From JBBQWZ01 sp043788745 (GTDB taxonomy: Bacteria; Acidobacteriota; Terriglobia; Bryobacterales; Bryobacteraceae), in the NCBI GenBank assembly GCA_043788745.1, contig JAYVTO010000256.1, forward strand, positions 1 through 15,353: a DNA stretch of 15,353 nucleotides. Reading direction: 5' to 3'. Both the position numbers and the translations under genes were made by a program. Positions 1 to 6,359 of the stretch are shown piece by piece (position 1 is the first letter of the stretch; each line of letters starts with the position of its first letter). Under the pieces are notes generated by a model. That model was not told where the DNA came from. It saw only the letters and a program-made list of their open reading frames with translations, and searched no databases.

Positions 1-109
1 CTTTCAAAAAACGAAACCAAAAAAACACAGAAAGGAGCCCAGCAGCGTCCCAACCTGACTCTTCCCCCTTCAGGCTCATTCTCGGATTAGAAAATGCTGT
101 GGCCAACGG
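1..109. other. Non-coding left edge
   Basis: No convincing coding frame lies here. The first 40 bases are A-rich, with two runs of six or more A, unlike the GC-rich remainder. An AAAGGAG string near 32-38 resembles a ribosome binding site but no start codon follows at a useful distance on the plus strand. It may be the tail of a transcription unit lying outside the window. Confidence 0.4.
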
Positions 110-322
110 CTAGGCTTCGGAGCCGGGGAGCAGATCTACCGGCGTGTCTGGGCGAATCCGATTTCCTTGGGTGTCGATGATTCCGCGGTCTTGGAGATCA
201 TGGATGGCGGCGCGGAGGCGCGCTCCTGCTCGCTCGGCATCCTGGCGGAGGAACTCCAACAGTTCTGGGCGATCGTGCACGTTGACGTTCAACGCGTTGA
301 GGATTCTAGGCTGTTCGGCCAT
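110..322 (-). CDS. Small helical hypothetical protein (70 aa)
   Basis: I do not recognise a family. The 70-residue product is charged and probably mostly helical: residues 17-47 form an Arg/Glu/Ala-rich stretch (ELLEFLRQDAERAGARLRAA) followed by a short 'DRGIID..GNRI' turn, and there is no signal peptide or membrane segment. Its soluble, acidic/basic pattern would fit a cytoplasmic adaptor or regulator, but that is a guess. The ATG at 322 has no clear Shine-Dalgarno. A TATGTT hexamer (329-334, read on the minus strand) lies only six bases before the ATG, the arrangement of a leaderless mRNA. The gene is divergent from the repeat protein that follows, with about 100 nt between them. Two plus-strand frames cross the same DNA but have implausible composition. 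Confidence 0.6.
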   Translation of the reverse strand: MAEQPRILNALNVNVHDRPELLEFLRQDAERAGARLRAAIHDLQDRGIIDTQGNRIRPDTPVDLLPGSEA

Positions 323-425
323 ACTTTTAACATAATGCAGCGCGACTGCGCGGCGTATTGCTGGCGCTTTCTAAGGCCTTTCCCTCATTGTCGCGCGGGC
401 TGATTCTGCTTAGTCTGGAGGCATG

Positions 426-1352
426 ATGTCGTACTTGCTTTTCGCGATTTTGCTTTCGTCGACCGCGTTTGCGCAGAACGCGACGGCGGTGTCTGAGACC
501 GATATCAACGGGAATCGGACGCTGGTGACGACGATCGAGACGACGGGGAACAGCCGGGTCGAGAAGATGCAGACGATCAACGGGCGCAGCGTTCCGCGTG
601 AGCAGGTTGAGGATAAGGTGGTGCGCGAGGATGCGTCGGGCAAGGTGGTGGAGCGGGTGATCCGGCGGTTCGATACAAGCGGGAATGCGCTGCCGCTTGA
701 GCGCGTCACGATCGAGGAAACGAAGCAGGCGGACGGGACTACCGTGACGGATACGACGGTGAAGCGCGGTGATTTCAATGGGAATCTGCTGCTTTCCGAA
801 CGCACGCGGGCGACCATGCGGAAGAGCGGGTCGACGACCGTTTCCGACGTCGTTGTCGAGAAAGCCGGGCTGAACGGAGGTCTTGAGGTTCGCGAGAAGC
901 AATCGATTGCGGCGGTGGATCAAGGCGCGGTCACGCGGCAGACGGCGACGGTTTACTTGCGCGACGCGAACGGCAGTTTCTACGAGGCTCGGCGCGACGT
1001 GAAAGAGGCTACGAAGAACGGCGCGACGACGACGGAAACTGTCGCGACATACGAGCCGGGGCAGGATGGGCGGCTTACGCTGGCGCGTCAGGAGGCTCGG
1101 ACGATCACGAAGAACGCGGACGGCGGTCAGCGGTCGCAGGTGAATGTGTTCGAAAGCGTCGACGGGCGGGTTGCCGAGGCCGGCGCGGCTCCACCATTGC
1201 GCGAGCAGTTCGTGATCGACAAAAGGGCGACGGCCGATGGCGCAGTGGAGACGGTGCGGCTGCGGAAGACAGATCCGAACAATCCGGGCCGGCTGGGCGC
1301 GGCGGTTGTAGTGACGGAGTCGGTATGCCGGGGCAAGTGTTTGGACAAGTAG
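426..1352 (+). CDS. Secreted protein of 32-33-residue tandem repeats
   Basis: The protein (308 aa) starts with a signal peptide: hydrophobic residues 2-14 and likely cleavage after the AFA at 14-16. The rest is a repeat array. The Gly of an NG/SG/DG turn recurs at residues 53, 86, 119, 151, 183, 215 and 247, a period of 32-33 residues. Each unit reads roughly as turn, hydrophobic pair, Glu/Arg, a polar strand, a G-x-x-T turn and a Val/Thr-rich strand. This suggests a beta-solenoid or beta-hairpin repeat that acts outside the cytoplasm. The C-terminus holds two Cys (C301, C305) in SVCRGKCLDK. GGAGG at 417-421 sits four bases before the ATG at 426 and only one base before the ATG at 423, so 426 is preferred. 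I recognise no named family, and function is unknown. Confidence 0.85.
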   Translation: MSYLLFAILLSSTAFAQNATAVSETDINGNRTLVTTIETTGNSRVEKMQTINGRSVPREQVEDKVVREDASGKVVERVIRRFDTSGNALPLERVTIEETKQADGTTVTDTTVKRGDFNGNLLLSERTRATMRKSGSTTVSDVVVEKAGLNGGLEVREKQSIAAVDQGAVTRQTATVYLRDANGSFYEARRDVKEATKNGATTTETVATYEPGQDGRLTLARQEARTITKNADGGQRSQVNVFESVDGRVAEAGAAPPLREQFVIDKRATADGAVETVRLRKTDPNNPGRLGAAVVVTESVCRGKCLDK

Positions 1353-1837
1353 CGGCGGTGCGGTTTGATCGTGACGCCACGATCCAGCCCCTAATACGCG
1401 CAGTAACAGTCGGCACTCACCAGCAAAAAACCGCAGCGGAAGTCGCTCCTACGGGTCGCCGGGATTGAGTATCCGCTCACTCTTAAGAAACCACCCTGTA
1501 CGTGACGGATTTCCGAATGCCGCGAATCTTGCTGTTGCGCGCGGCGTGAATCCGCTCCCGACGCAGCCCGTCGGTGACTTTGGTCGCGGCTCGGATTTGG
1601 CGCTTTCGGCTGCCGTGGCGCTGTTGGTTTCTGGCGGTTATGACGCGCGTGGACGCGTCCGGGACTTCGTTCGGGGTTTGTTGCACGACCGTGTCCCACT
1701 GCGAGACCTCATCGGCACCGACATCGAACTCGAGCGCCAGCGCCGAGGCTCGATGCGTTTGCTACCATGTTGCGCATGACCACTTGCGGTGCACAGCACC
1801 GCAGGTGTTGGCATCAGATTTTGGGGAGGATTACGGA
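1353..1837. other. 485-nt gap without a recognisable gene
   Basis: No frame here has a convincing start, ribosome site and protein-like composition together. A minus-strand frame of about 85 codons (from about 1740 to 1483) and a plus frame at 1465-1779 stay open, but both are Arg-rich, overlap each other and match no family I know. The region may be a long leader for the following cytochrome gene or a decayed gene. Its last 60 nt hold a strong inverted repeat (see 1781-1807). Confidence 0.5.
1781..1807 (+). promoter_or_regulatory. Leader hairpin before cytochrome gene
   Basis: An inverted repeat with arms 1781-1791 and 1797-1807 forms an 11-bp stem (one G-U pair at 1784/1804) with the 5-nt loop CACAG. 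It lies 30 nt upstream of the cytochrome ATG. No T-run follows, so it is not a standard intrinsic terminator. It could be an operator or an mRNA leader structure. Function is inferred only from position. Confidence 0.35.
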
Positions 1838-3367
1838 ATGAATCGGTTGGGGGCACTATTGGCCTGCGCGATGGCGGCAAGTTGCGTGGCTTGGGGGCAG
1901 GACGCCAAAAGCACTGCCGTCGCTACCAGGAAGGCTCCCAAGATTTGGGATGACGCGGCGCTGCACGATTGGGCTATTTCTGTCGCTGGGATGCGGCCGC
2001 AGCATTACACGGCGGCGGAGCTTTACGCGGTTCCGGTGGACAACGTACGGACGTATCCCGTCTATCACCCGGATCGCGAACCTGCGGGGTATTTGGATTC
2101 GCTGCGGAAACGCGGTGCGGAGCCGCTAATCGAGATCGGGAAAGCGCGGACGAAGGAAGAGTGGGTCGAGGCCGGCGCGCGGGTTTGGGAAGAGTTGGAT
2201 GTGATCCAGGTGCGGACGTCGGACTTTCGGATCATCGATTATTTCCGCAGTCGGGAGGCGCTTAAGAAGTATCCGCCGCGGATGACCAAGGACGGACAGC
2301 TTTTCGATTTTCGATGGATTGTCGACAAGGCGGGGAATTTGCAGCTTGGCTCGCGGGAATGCTCGGGTTGCCACACGCGCGTGATGGAGAACGGAACAGT
2401 GATCTCCGGATCGCAGGCAAACTTCCAGCCGACGCCCGCTGCCCCGATGAACAACTTTCTCTTCAGTGTGTTTTCGATTCCAAAGGAGCCTGGGGAAGAG
2501 CTGCCGAGCCCGGGGGAGACCGCCTACTTAACCTGGGGCGTGCCGTGGTTGAAGGACGATATCCACGAAAAGATCAAGACCATGTCGCCGCCCGAGGTCC
2601 AGGTATTGAATGATGCCGATGCTCCGGGGACGATTGCCCGATTCAATGGGAGTCCGTATTTCACGACGAAGATTCCCAGTTTGATTGGCGTGAAGAACAG
2701 CCGGTATCTGGATGCGACGGGATCGCACCGGAATCGGGGTCCGGAGGATATTGCCCGGTACGCAATACTGGTGGGCTTCGCGGACGATGGCACGGTTGGG
2801 CCGCACCGGGTTTTCACCGGGTATCAGCGGAAATTGCAGGCGCGGTATAGCGACGACGCGGCGTACGCGCTGGGAATGTTCATTTACTACGGCCTGAAAG
2901 AGCCCAAGAATCCGAATCCGCCGGATGAGCTTTCAAAGCGCGGGCAGAAGGTCTTCGCGACAGCGGGGTGCGTGGCATGCCACACTCCGCCGGCCTATAC
3001 GAACGGAATGCTGATTCCGGTGGATGGATTCACACCGCCCGACAATGAAGAGACCAAGGGCTTGCAGATCATGCGGGGCGTACGCGTGGGGACGGATCCG
3101 GGGGGAGCGCTGAAGACGCGGAAGGGCACCGGGTATTACAAGGTTCCGCCGCTGACCGGCTTGTGGCACAAGGGGCTGATTGAGCATTCGGGATCCATTG
3201 CGAATCTGGAGGAATGGTTCGACCGCAAGCGGCTGAGTGCGGATTACGTTCCGAGCGGATGGAAGGGTCCGGGGGTAAAGCAGAGGGCGGTACCGGGACA
3301 CGAGTTCGGGATGGATCTGGGGGCAGAGGACAAGCGCGCGTTGATTGCGTTTTTGAAGACGCTGTAG
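1838..3367 (+). CDS. Secreted cytochrome c protein with two CXXCH haem sites
   Basis: The 509-aa product has a signal peptide (residues 1-20) and should mature in the periplasm. Two covalent haem c sites are visible: CSGCH at 175-179 and CVACH at 378-382. The C-terminal part (about 365-509) looks like a cytochrome c domain of the type shared with di-haem peroxidase relatives, ending in a G-x-E-F-G-x-D-L-G segment and a helix ALIAFLKTL. Residues 30-170 lack haem motifs and carry a Tyr/Pro/His-rich stretch ('TYPVYHPDREP') that I cannot assign. It probably takes part in periplasmic electron transfer; the donor and acceptor cannot be read from the sequence. The start at 1838 is chosen for the signal peptide and GGGGAGGA at 1823-1830; the frame remains open upstream to 1574 but that extension is not protein-like. 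It stands alone and converges with the minus-strand pair downstream, 42 nt away. Confidence 0.9.
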   Translation: MNRLGALLACAMAASCVAWGQDAKSTAVATRKAPKIWDDAALHDWAISVAGMRPQHYTAAELYAVPVDNVRTYPVYHPDREPAGYLDSLRKRGAEPLIEIGKARTKEEWVEAGARVWEELDVIQVRTSDFRIIDYFRSREALKKYPPRMTKDGQLFDFRWIVDKAGNLQLGSRECSGCHTRVMENGTVISGSQANFQPTPAAPMNNFLFSVFSIPKEPGEELPSPGETAYLTWGVPWLKDDIHEKIKTMSPPEVQVLNDADAPGTIARFNGSPYFTTKIPSLIGVKNSRYLDATGSHRNRGPEDIARYAILVGFADDGTVGPHRVFTGYQRKLQARYSDDAAYALGMFIYYGLKEPKNPNPPDELSKRGQKVFATAGCVACHTPPAYTNGMLIPVDGFTPPDNEETKGLQIMRGVRVGTDPGGALKTRKGTGYYKVPPLTGLWHKGLIEHSGSIANLEEWFDRKRLSADYVPSGWKGPGVKQRAVPGHEFGMDLGAEDKRALIAFLKTL

Positions 3368-3409
3368 CGGCCAGCTTGTAGGAACGCGTTCCCGGGCAGC
3401 CCTTGGCTG

Positions 3410-3592
3410 TTAGCCGTGGCCGAGATACATCAGCCAACTGAGGCCGAAAAGAGCTCCGACAAAGCAGCCGAAGCAATAGAGGCCATAGCGCCAGCGTTCG
3501 CGATCGCTGCGCTTGGTGATGATGCCGAGCACGATGGATGTGAAGAGCGCGAACAGGATGGCGGCTTCAAAGTGAGAGAGGTTGGCTTTCAT
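3410..3592 (-). CDS. Small two-helix membrane protein (60 aa)
   Basis: Two hydrophobic segments, residues 8-26 and 36-57, are separated by a basic loop (KRSDRERWR), so this is an inner-membrane protein with the loop probably cytoplasmic. I recognise no family. A GGAG lies about seven bases before the ATG at 3592 and falls in the gap after the upstream gene's stop, only 12 nt away. The two genes are therefore very likely co-transcribed and translationally close. The pairing suggests a joint membrane role, but nothing in the sequence identifies it. The 42-nt gap to the converging cytochrome gene contains small palindromes but no clear T-tailed terminator. Confidence 0.75.
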   Translation of the reverse strand: MKANLSHFEAAILFALFTSIVLGIITKRSDRERWRYGLYCFGCFVGALFGLSWLMYLGHG

Positions 3593-3604
3593 GTTTGACT
3601 CCGG

Positions 3605-4024
3605 TCAGTCCTTTTGGCCCGTAGCGATTTCGTAGGCGTCAACCATGGCGAGCACGTTGAGGAGTCCGGCGCCGACCAGAAACTTGGTGCCGTAGTCGTG
3701 GACGTGTCCGGCGAGGTCGGGCTGGGTATAGCCGAGCCAAGTAGCAAGGAAGTAGAAGAGCCCCGACATCAGATTACAGAGAAAGCCTCCGTAGTAGATG
3801 ACGGTTGTGAGCAAGTCCCCGCCCTGCGGCTCGAAGAACGCGCCGCGCATCAAGAGCCCAAAGAAAAACATCAGCGCCACGGAACCCAGAATGAGGCCGC
3901 CGCGATAGTAGCGCTGTTGCAGGAAATGCCCGGCTCCGGGCAGGAACCAGCCAGCGGCAACAGGGGGTAGCCAGGCGCTGATTGGCGCCGAGGGCCGTTT
4001 GACGATCGCTACGGAATCAGCCAT
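3605..4024 (-). CDS. DUF6677-like multi-pass membrane protein
   Basis: The 139-aa protein has four hydrophobic segments at about 18-35, 42-60, 74-95 and 114-130. Between the first two it carries GAGHFLQQRYYRGGLI, a G-x-G-H-F-x-Q-x-x-Y-x-x-G pattern also seen in TM2-type and DUF6677 small membrane proteins. I assign it to DUF6677 by recall, not by a search. Acidobacterial genomes commonly carry such proteins, and no function is established that I know of. Its ATG at 4024 has only a modest AGAG upstream. It is the first gene of a two-gene minus unit with the 60-aa membrane protein, and it is divergent from the exported modular protein at 4210, sharing a 185-nt intergenic region. Confidence 0.8.
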   Translation of the reverse strand: MADSVAIVKRPSAPISAWLPPVAAGWFLPGAGHFLQQRYYRGGLILGSVALMFFFGLLMRGAFFEPQGGDLLTTVIYYGGFLCNLMSGLFYFLATWLGYTQPDLAGHVHDYGTKFLVGAGLLNVLAMVDAYEIATGQKD

Positions 4025-4083
4025 TGCTCTCTAGTTTAGCGCAGGCCGGGGAGTAGGCGAAATTTGGGGTAGCCGAAATCGCG

Positions 4084-4112
4084 TTCACACATTTCAAAAA
4101 TTTCCCTATATC
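4084..4112 (+). promoter_or_regulatory. Candidate sigma70-type promoter for the 435-aa protein
   Basis: TTCACA (4084-4089) and TATATC (4107-4112) are separated by exactly 17 nt, matching five and four of six consensus positions. The pair lies about 98 nt upstream of the ATG at 4210, inside the divergent intergenic region and within an AT-richer stretch. A perfect 12-bp palindrome (GTTTCGAGAAAC, 4153-4164) lies between it and the gene and could be an operator. Transcription has not been shown. Confidence 0.4.
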
Positions 4113-4209
4113 GTTTGGTTTCAATGCAGTAGGCCGTGTTTTAAAAACCCGAGTTTCGAGAAACGGAAATTGCCAAGCTATTCTTTGGCCGCGAGGAGGC
4201 ATATAGGTT

Positions 4210-5517
4210 ATGCACGGTTTCCGTCAATGGATGCTGGCGGCGGCGATAGCTGCGACGGCCGGAACGGCGTGGGCTCAGCCCGCGCTCACAACGATTCAGG
4301 ACACTCTATTCAAGGCCGACGGCACGAGGTACTCGGGCACGGTCACGATTAGCTGGACGAGTTTTCAAACCGGGGAGAACATCCCGGTAGCCACCCAGCA
4401 GACAACGCTGCAAGTGGTCAATGGAATATTGAAGGTGCGGCTGGTTCCGACGACGACGGCCTCACCGGGCGCGAACTATTCGGTAAATTATTCGAGCCAG
4501 GGCAAGCTGCAGTTCTCCGAGATTTGGGCCGTGCCGCCTAGTTCGACGTTATTGCGTATCCGCGATGTTCGGGTGTCGACGGGCGCGGTAGTAGGTCCGG
4601 TGCCGATCACGACGCCGATTTTCATCAGTGATGTGAGCGGTTTGACGAATGAGTTGTCGGCGCGGCCGCAACGAGGATCGGCATTTGGGCCGTCGCGCGC
4701 CGCAGTAATCAACTTCGGCGGACAAATTGACGGGGCGGCCGGAAATCCGGGCGATTGCGTACGCGTGGATGGAAGTGCCGGTCCTTGTGGATCGGGCGGC
4801 GGCGGCGGTGCGCAGCCTCTTTTCGCCACTGGCGAGATTCCTTCGGGGGTGACGAATGGTGGCAACACGAGCTTCACGCTCGCAAACACACCGTCTCCTG
4901 CGGCCAGTCTGGACGTGCACCGGAACGGAATTCTGTTGCGCGCCGGGATCGACTTCACGCTGTCATTGAGGACGATCACGTTTTTCGTGAACGCGTTGCC
5001 GCAGACGGGCGACCTGTTAACGGCCAGCTATCGTTACGCGGATCCGAGCAATCCGCTCAGCAGTTTCTCGGCGCCGCAGGTGATCTGTTCGAGCGCTGGG
5101 ACGAACACGTCGTCGACGGCTCTACAGCGACTGGGCAGTTGCACGGTTCCGGCGGGTACTCTGCAGTCCGGAGACCGGCTGGTTGCTTCCTACCAGTACT
5201 CGCACGAGGGCAGTACCGCTGGCATCGGCATCCAGATCGTTTGGGGAGCGACGGTGCTGGTGTCCCGGAGCACGTCGTCGGGCGAAACGGATCTGGGCGG
5301 AGCCCTGGAGCTTGGTTTGCACGGAGCCGGCACGGCATGGAACCAGGAGAATTGGGGCGCAATCACGGCCTCGGCGAACGGAATCGGAAGCGCGACCGAT
5401 AACTATGCGGGCGCAATCCGGCTGGATTTCCGAGGACAAATGGTTTCCTCGGCGTCTGATACGGTGACGCTACGGAGTTTCACCGTCACCCGGTATCCGG
5501 CTCAATCGAACCCTTAG
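4210..5517 (+). CDS. Exported modular protein with phage-tail-like beta domains
   Basis: This 435-aa protein begins with a signal peptide (residues 1-22, ending AWA before Q23), so it is exported. Three parts can be seen. Residues 24-125 form a beta-rich domain with strands and a 'LRIRDVRVSTG' end. Residues 150-203 form a linker ending in CGSGGGGG at 193-200. Residues 204-276 carry the pattern I-P-S-G-x-T-N-G-x-N-T-S-F-T-L, x-V-x-R-N-G, G-x-D-F-T and Q-T-G-D-x-L-x-A-S-Y, which resembles a module found in phage and prophage tail or receptor-binding proteins. Residues 290-430 are a Ser/Thr/Gly-rich, probably jelly-roll-like, domain. GAGGAGG at 4193-4199 precedes the ATG at 4210. No tail, baseplate or capsid genes are nearby, so a cell-surface or extracellular role is more likely than a phage. 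The next gene, 164 nt on, is a pilin. Confidence 0.8.
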   Translation: MHGFRQWMLAAAIAATAGTAWAQPALTTIQDTLFKADGTRYSGTVTISWTSFQTGENIPVATQQTTLQVVNGILKVRLVPTTTASPGANYSVNYSSQGKLQFSEIWAVPPSSTLLRIRDVRVSTGAVVGPVPITTPIFISDVSGLTNELSARPQRGSAFGPSRAAVINFGGQIDGAAGNPGDCVRVDGSAGPCGSGGGGGAQPLFATGEIPSGVTNGGNTSFTLANTPSPAASLDVHRNGILLRAGIDFTLSLRTITFFVNALPQTGDLLTASYRYADPSNPLSSFSAPQVICSSAGTNTSSTALQRLGSCTVPAGTLQSGDRLVASYQYSHEGSTAGIGIQIVWGATVLVSRSTSSGETDLGGALELGLHGAGTAWNQENWGAITASANGIGSATDNYAGAIRLDFRGQMVSSASDTVTLRSFTVTRYPAQSNP

Positions 5518-5593
5518 TGACTATCAGGCCATCCGCTTAGTACCCCTTCCTGTAAGAGATTTTCCGGGATCAGCTACGGTCAAATTAAGGTTG

Positions 5594-5623
5594 CTGATTC
5601 TCGCGAAGTTCGGCAGTATAGAT
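5594..5623 (+). promoter_or_regulatory. Candidate promoter of the pilin gene
   Basis: TATAGAT at 5617-5623 could be a -10 element, with CTGATT at 5594-5599 as a weak -35 at 17-nt spacing. It lies about 60 nt before the pilin start. The match is partial, so this is a tentative call. Confidence 0.3.
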
Positions 5624-5681
5624 ACAACGCGATGCAATCGTTGCAGATCGCACCGGGAAGTTTCTTGCAGGAGGCATAGCT

Positions 5682-5870
5682 ATGGCGCGACAAAAGGCAC
5701 TCTCATCGCTTCGGCGATTCTGGCGCGAGGAGAAGGGACAGGACATGATCGAATACGCGTTGCTAGCGGCCGCGCTGGTGATCGTCGTGGCTGGATTCCT
5801 GCCGACTACGCTGATGCCGTCAGTAAGCACGATCTTTTCTAAGATCAGTTCCAGCATGGCCGCGAGCTAG
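5682..5870 (+). CDS. Flp family type IVb pilin
   Basis: The 62-aa product has the Flp/Fap pilin layout: a short basic leader (residues 1-19, ending in EEKG), then Q-D-M-I-E-Y and a hydrophobic helix to about residue 41. A prepilin peptidase of the TadV/PilD kind would cut between G19 and Q20, leaving Glu at position +5 and Tyr at +6, both conserved in the family. The mature subunit would be 43 residues and would be built into a Tad/Flp adhesion pilus. AGGAGG at 5669-5674 lies seven bases before the ATG. No cpaB, cpaC, tadA, tadB or tadC gene is present in the window; the pilin is an orphan here, followed within 20 nt by a strong terminator, so it is monocistronic. The secretion machine must be encoded elsewhere. 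Confidence 0.92.
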   Translation: MARQKALSSLRRFWREEKGQDMIEYALLAAALVIVVAGFLPTTLMPSVSTIFSKISSSMAAS

Positions 5871-5888
5871 CGCGATCGAATCCAATCG

Positions 5889-5929
5889 AACAACGGGCGC
5901 ACCCCAAGGTGCGCCCGTTGTTGTTTTTT
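5889..5929 (+). terminator. Rho-independent terminator after the pilin gene
   Basis: The arms 5889-5903 and 5908-5922 form a perfect 15-bp stem with a CCAA loop, followed by G and six T (5924-5929). The hairpin is 18 nt after the pilin stop codon. This should end transcription efficiently. It also isolates the pilin unit from the minus-strand genes beyond. Confidence 0.92.
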
Positions 5930-6118
5930 CGAGACGTTTTGCAGGTCTGAAGGTGTACTACAAAATTCGGGCCCGGATGAACTCGAGTGGAGCCTTCGCT
6001 CCCTTCGCGACTGGGCGCGCCATTTACTCCGGGAACGCTTTGGGCGCTTCGATTTGCTACCAGCCGTTTCCGCGGTCCGCATTCAGAAAACAGAACAAGT
6101 CTTGCTTCTCTTCCCGAG
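5930..6118. other. Non-coding, probably decayed tail of the peroxidase remnant
   Basis: Frames here are short, Ser/Arg-rich and mutually overlapping. The region lies directly downstream (minus strand) of the broken cytochrome-peroxidase fragment, where the body of that enzyme should be. No peroxidase motif could be read in any frame, so most of the gene has been deleted or has decayed beyond recognition. Confidence 0.4.
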
Positions 6119-6359
6119 TCACGCGCCGGCGGCGTGTTTCGACACATGGAATGTGCCGCACGACATGCTGTTATCAGCCGACAGGCGCGGATCGAAATAG
6201 AGGCAGCGGCCGAGCCCGACTTTCTCGCGAGAATACGGATTGTCCTTTGGGCCAGTCGACCGGCAGGAGGCTCAATGGCACCCTGACGCCAGCCGCCATA
6301 GACGGATCGGCCGCCCGCAACGAGAGTACAGCGGCAAGCACCAGCAGGACGCGCCCGAT
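6119..6359 (-). pseudogene. Remnant of a MauG/cytochrome-c-peroxidase-type gene
   Basis: On the minus strand, immediately after the stop of the neighbouring gene and in the same frame, there is a hydrophobic leader (VLLVLAAVLSLRAADPS) and then VPLSLLPVDWP. The frame must shift by one base at an AAAGG run (about 6243-6250) to continue as KDNPYSREKVGLGR, LYFDPRLSADNSMSC and then GTFH. The pattern D-N-P-x-x-x-E-K-x-x-L-G-R-x-L-x-F-D-x-R-L-S-x-D-x-x-x-S-C-x-x-C-H is the start of di-haem cytochrome c peroxidases and MauG relatives. The haem motif C-x-x-C-H is broken: its second Cys is Phe (CGTFH, 6146-6160). A stop at 6119-6121 comes 11 codons later, whereas intact members have around 300-400 residues or more. 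With a frameshift, a lost haem ligand and a truncation, this cannot make an active enzyme. Confidence 0.8.

Noticed and set aside
327..923. Long minus-strand frame opposite the repeat protein
   Set aside because: Its Arg/His-rich composition and the lack of a ribosome site fit the antisense shadow of a high-GC gene. The plus frame has a signal peptide and regular repeats.
1574..1837. Upstream in-frame extension of the cytochrome protein
   Set aside because: The signal peptide and the GGGGAGGA site place the start at 1838; the extension would bury the signal peptide.
3381..3409. GGAACGCGTTCC palindrome and CAGCC-CTT-GGCTG hairpin between convergent genes
   Set aside because: The stems are short or lack a loop and no T-run follows, so I cannot call a terminator.
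4210..5517. Prophage or tail-like particle locus
   Set aside because: Only one tail-like protein, with a signal peptide, is present. No capsid, terminase, sheath, baseplate or integrase gene is nearby.
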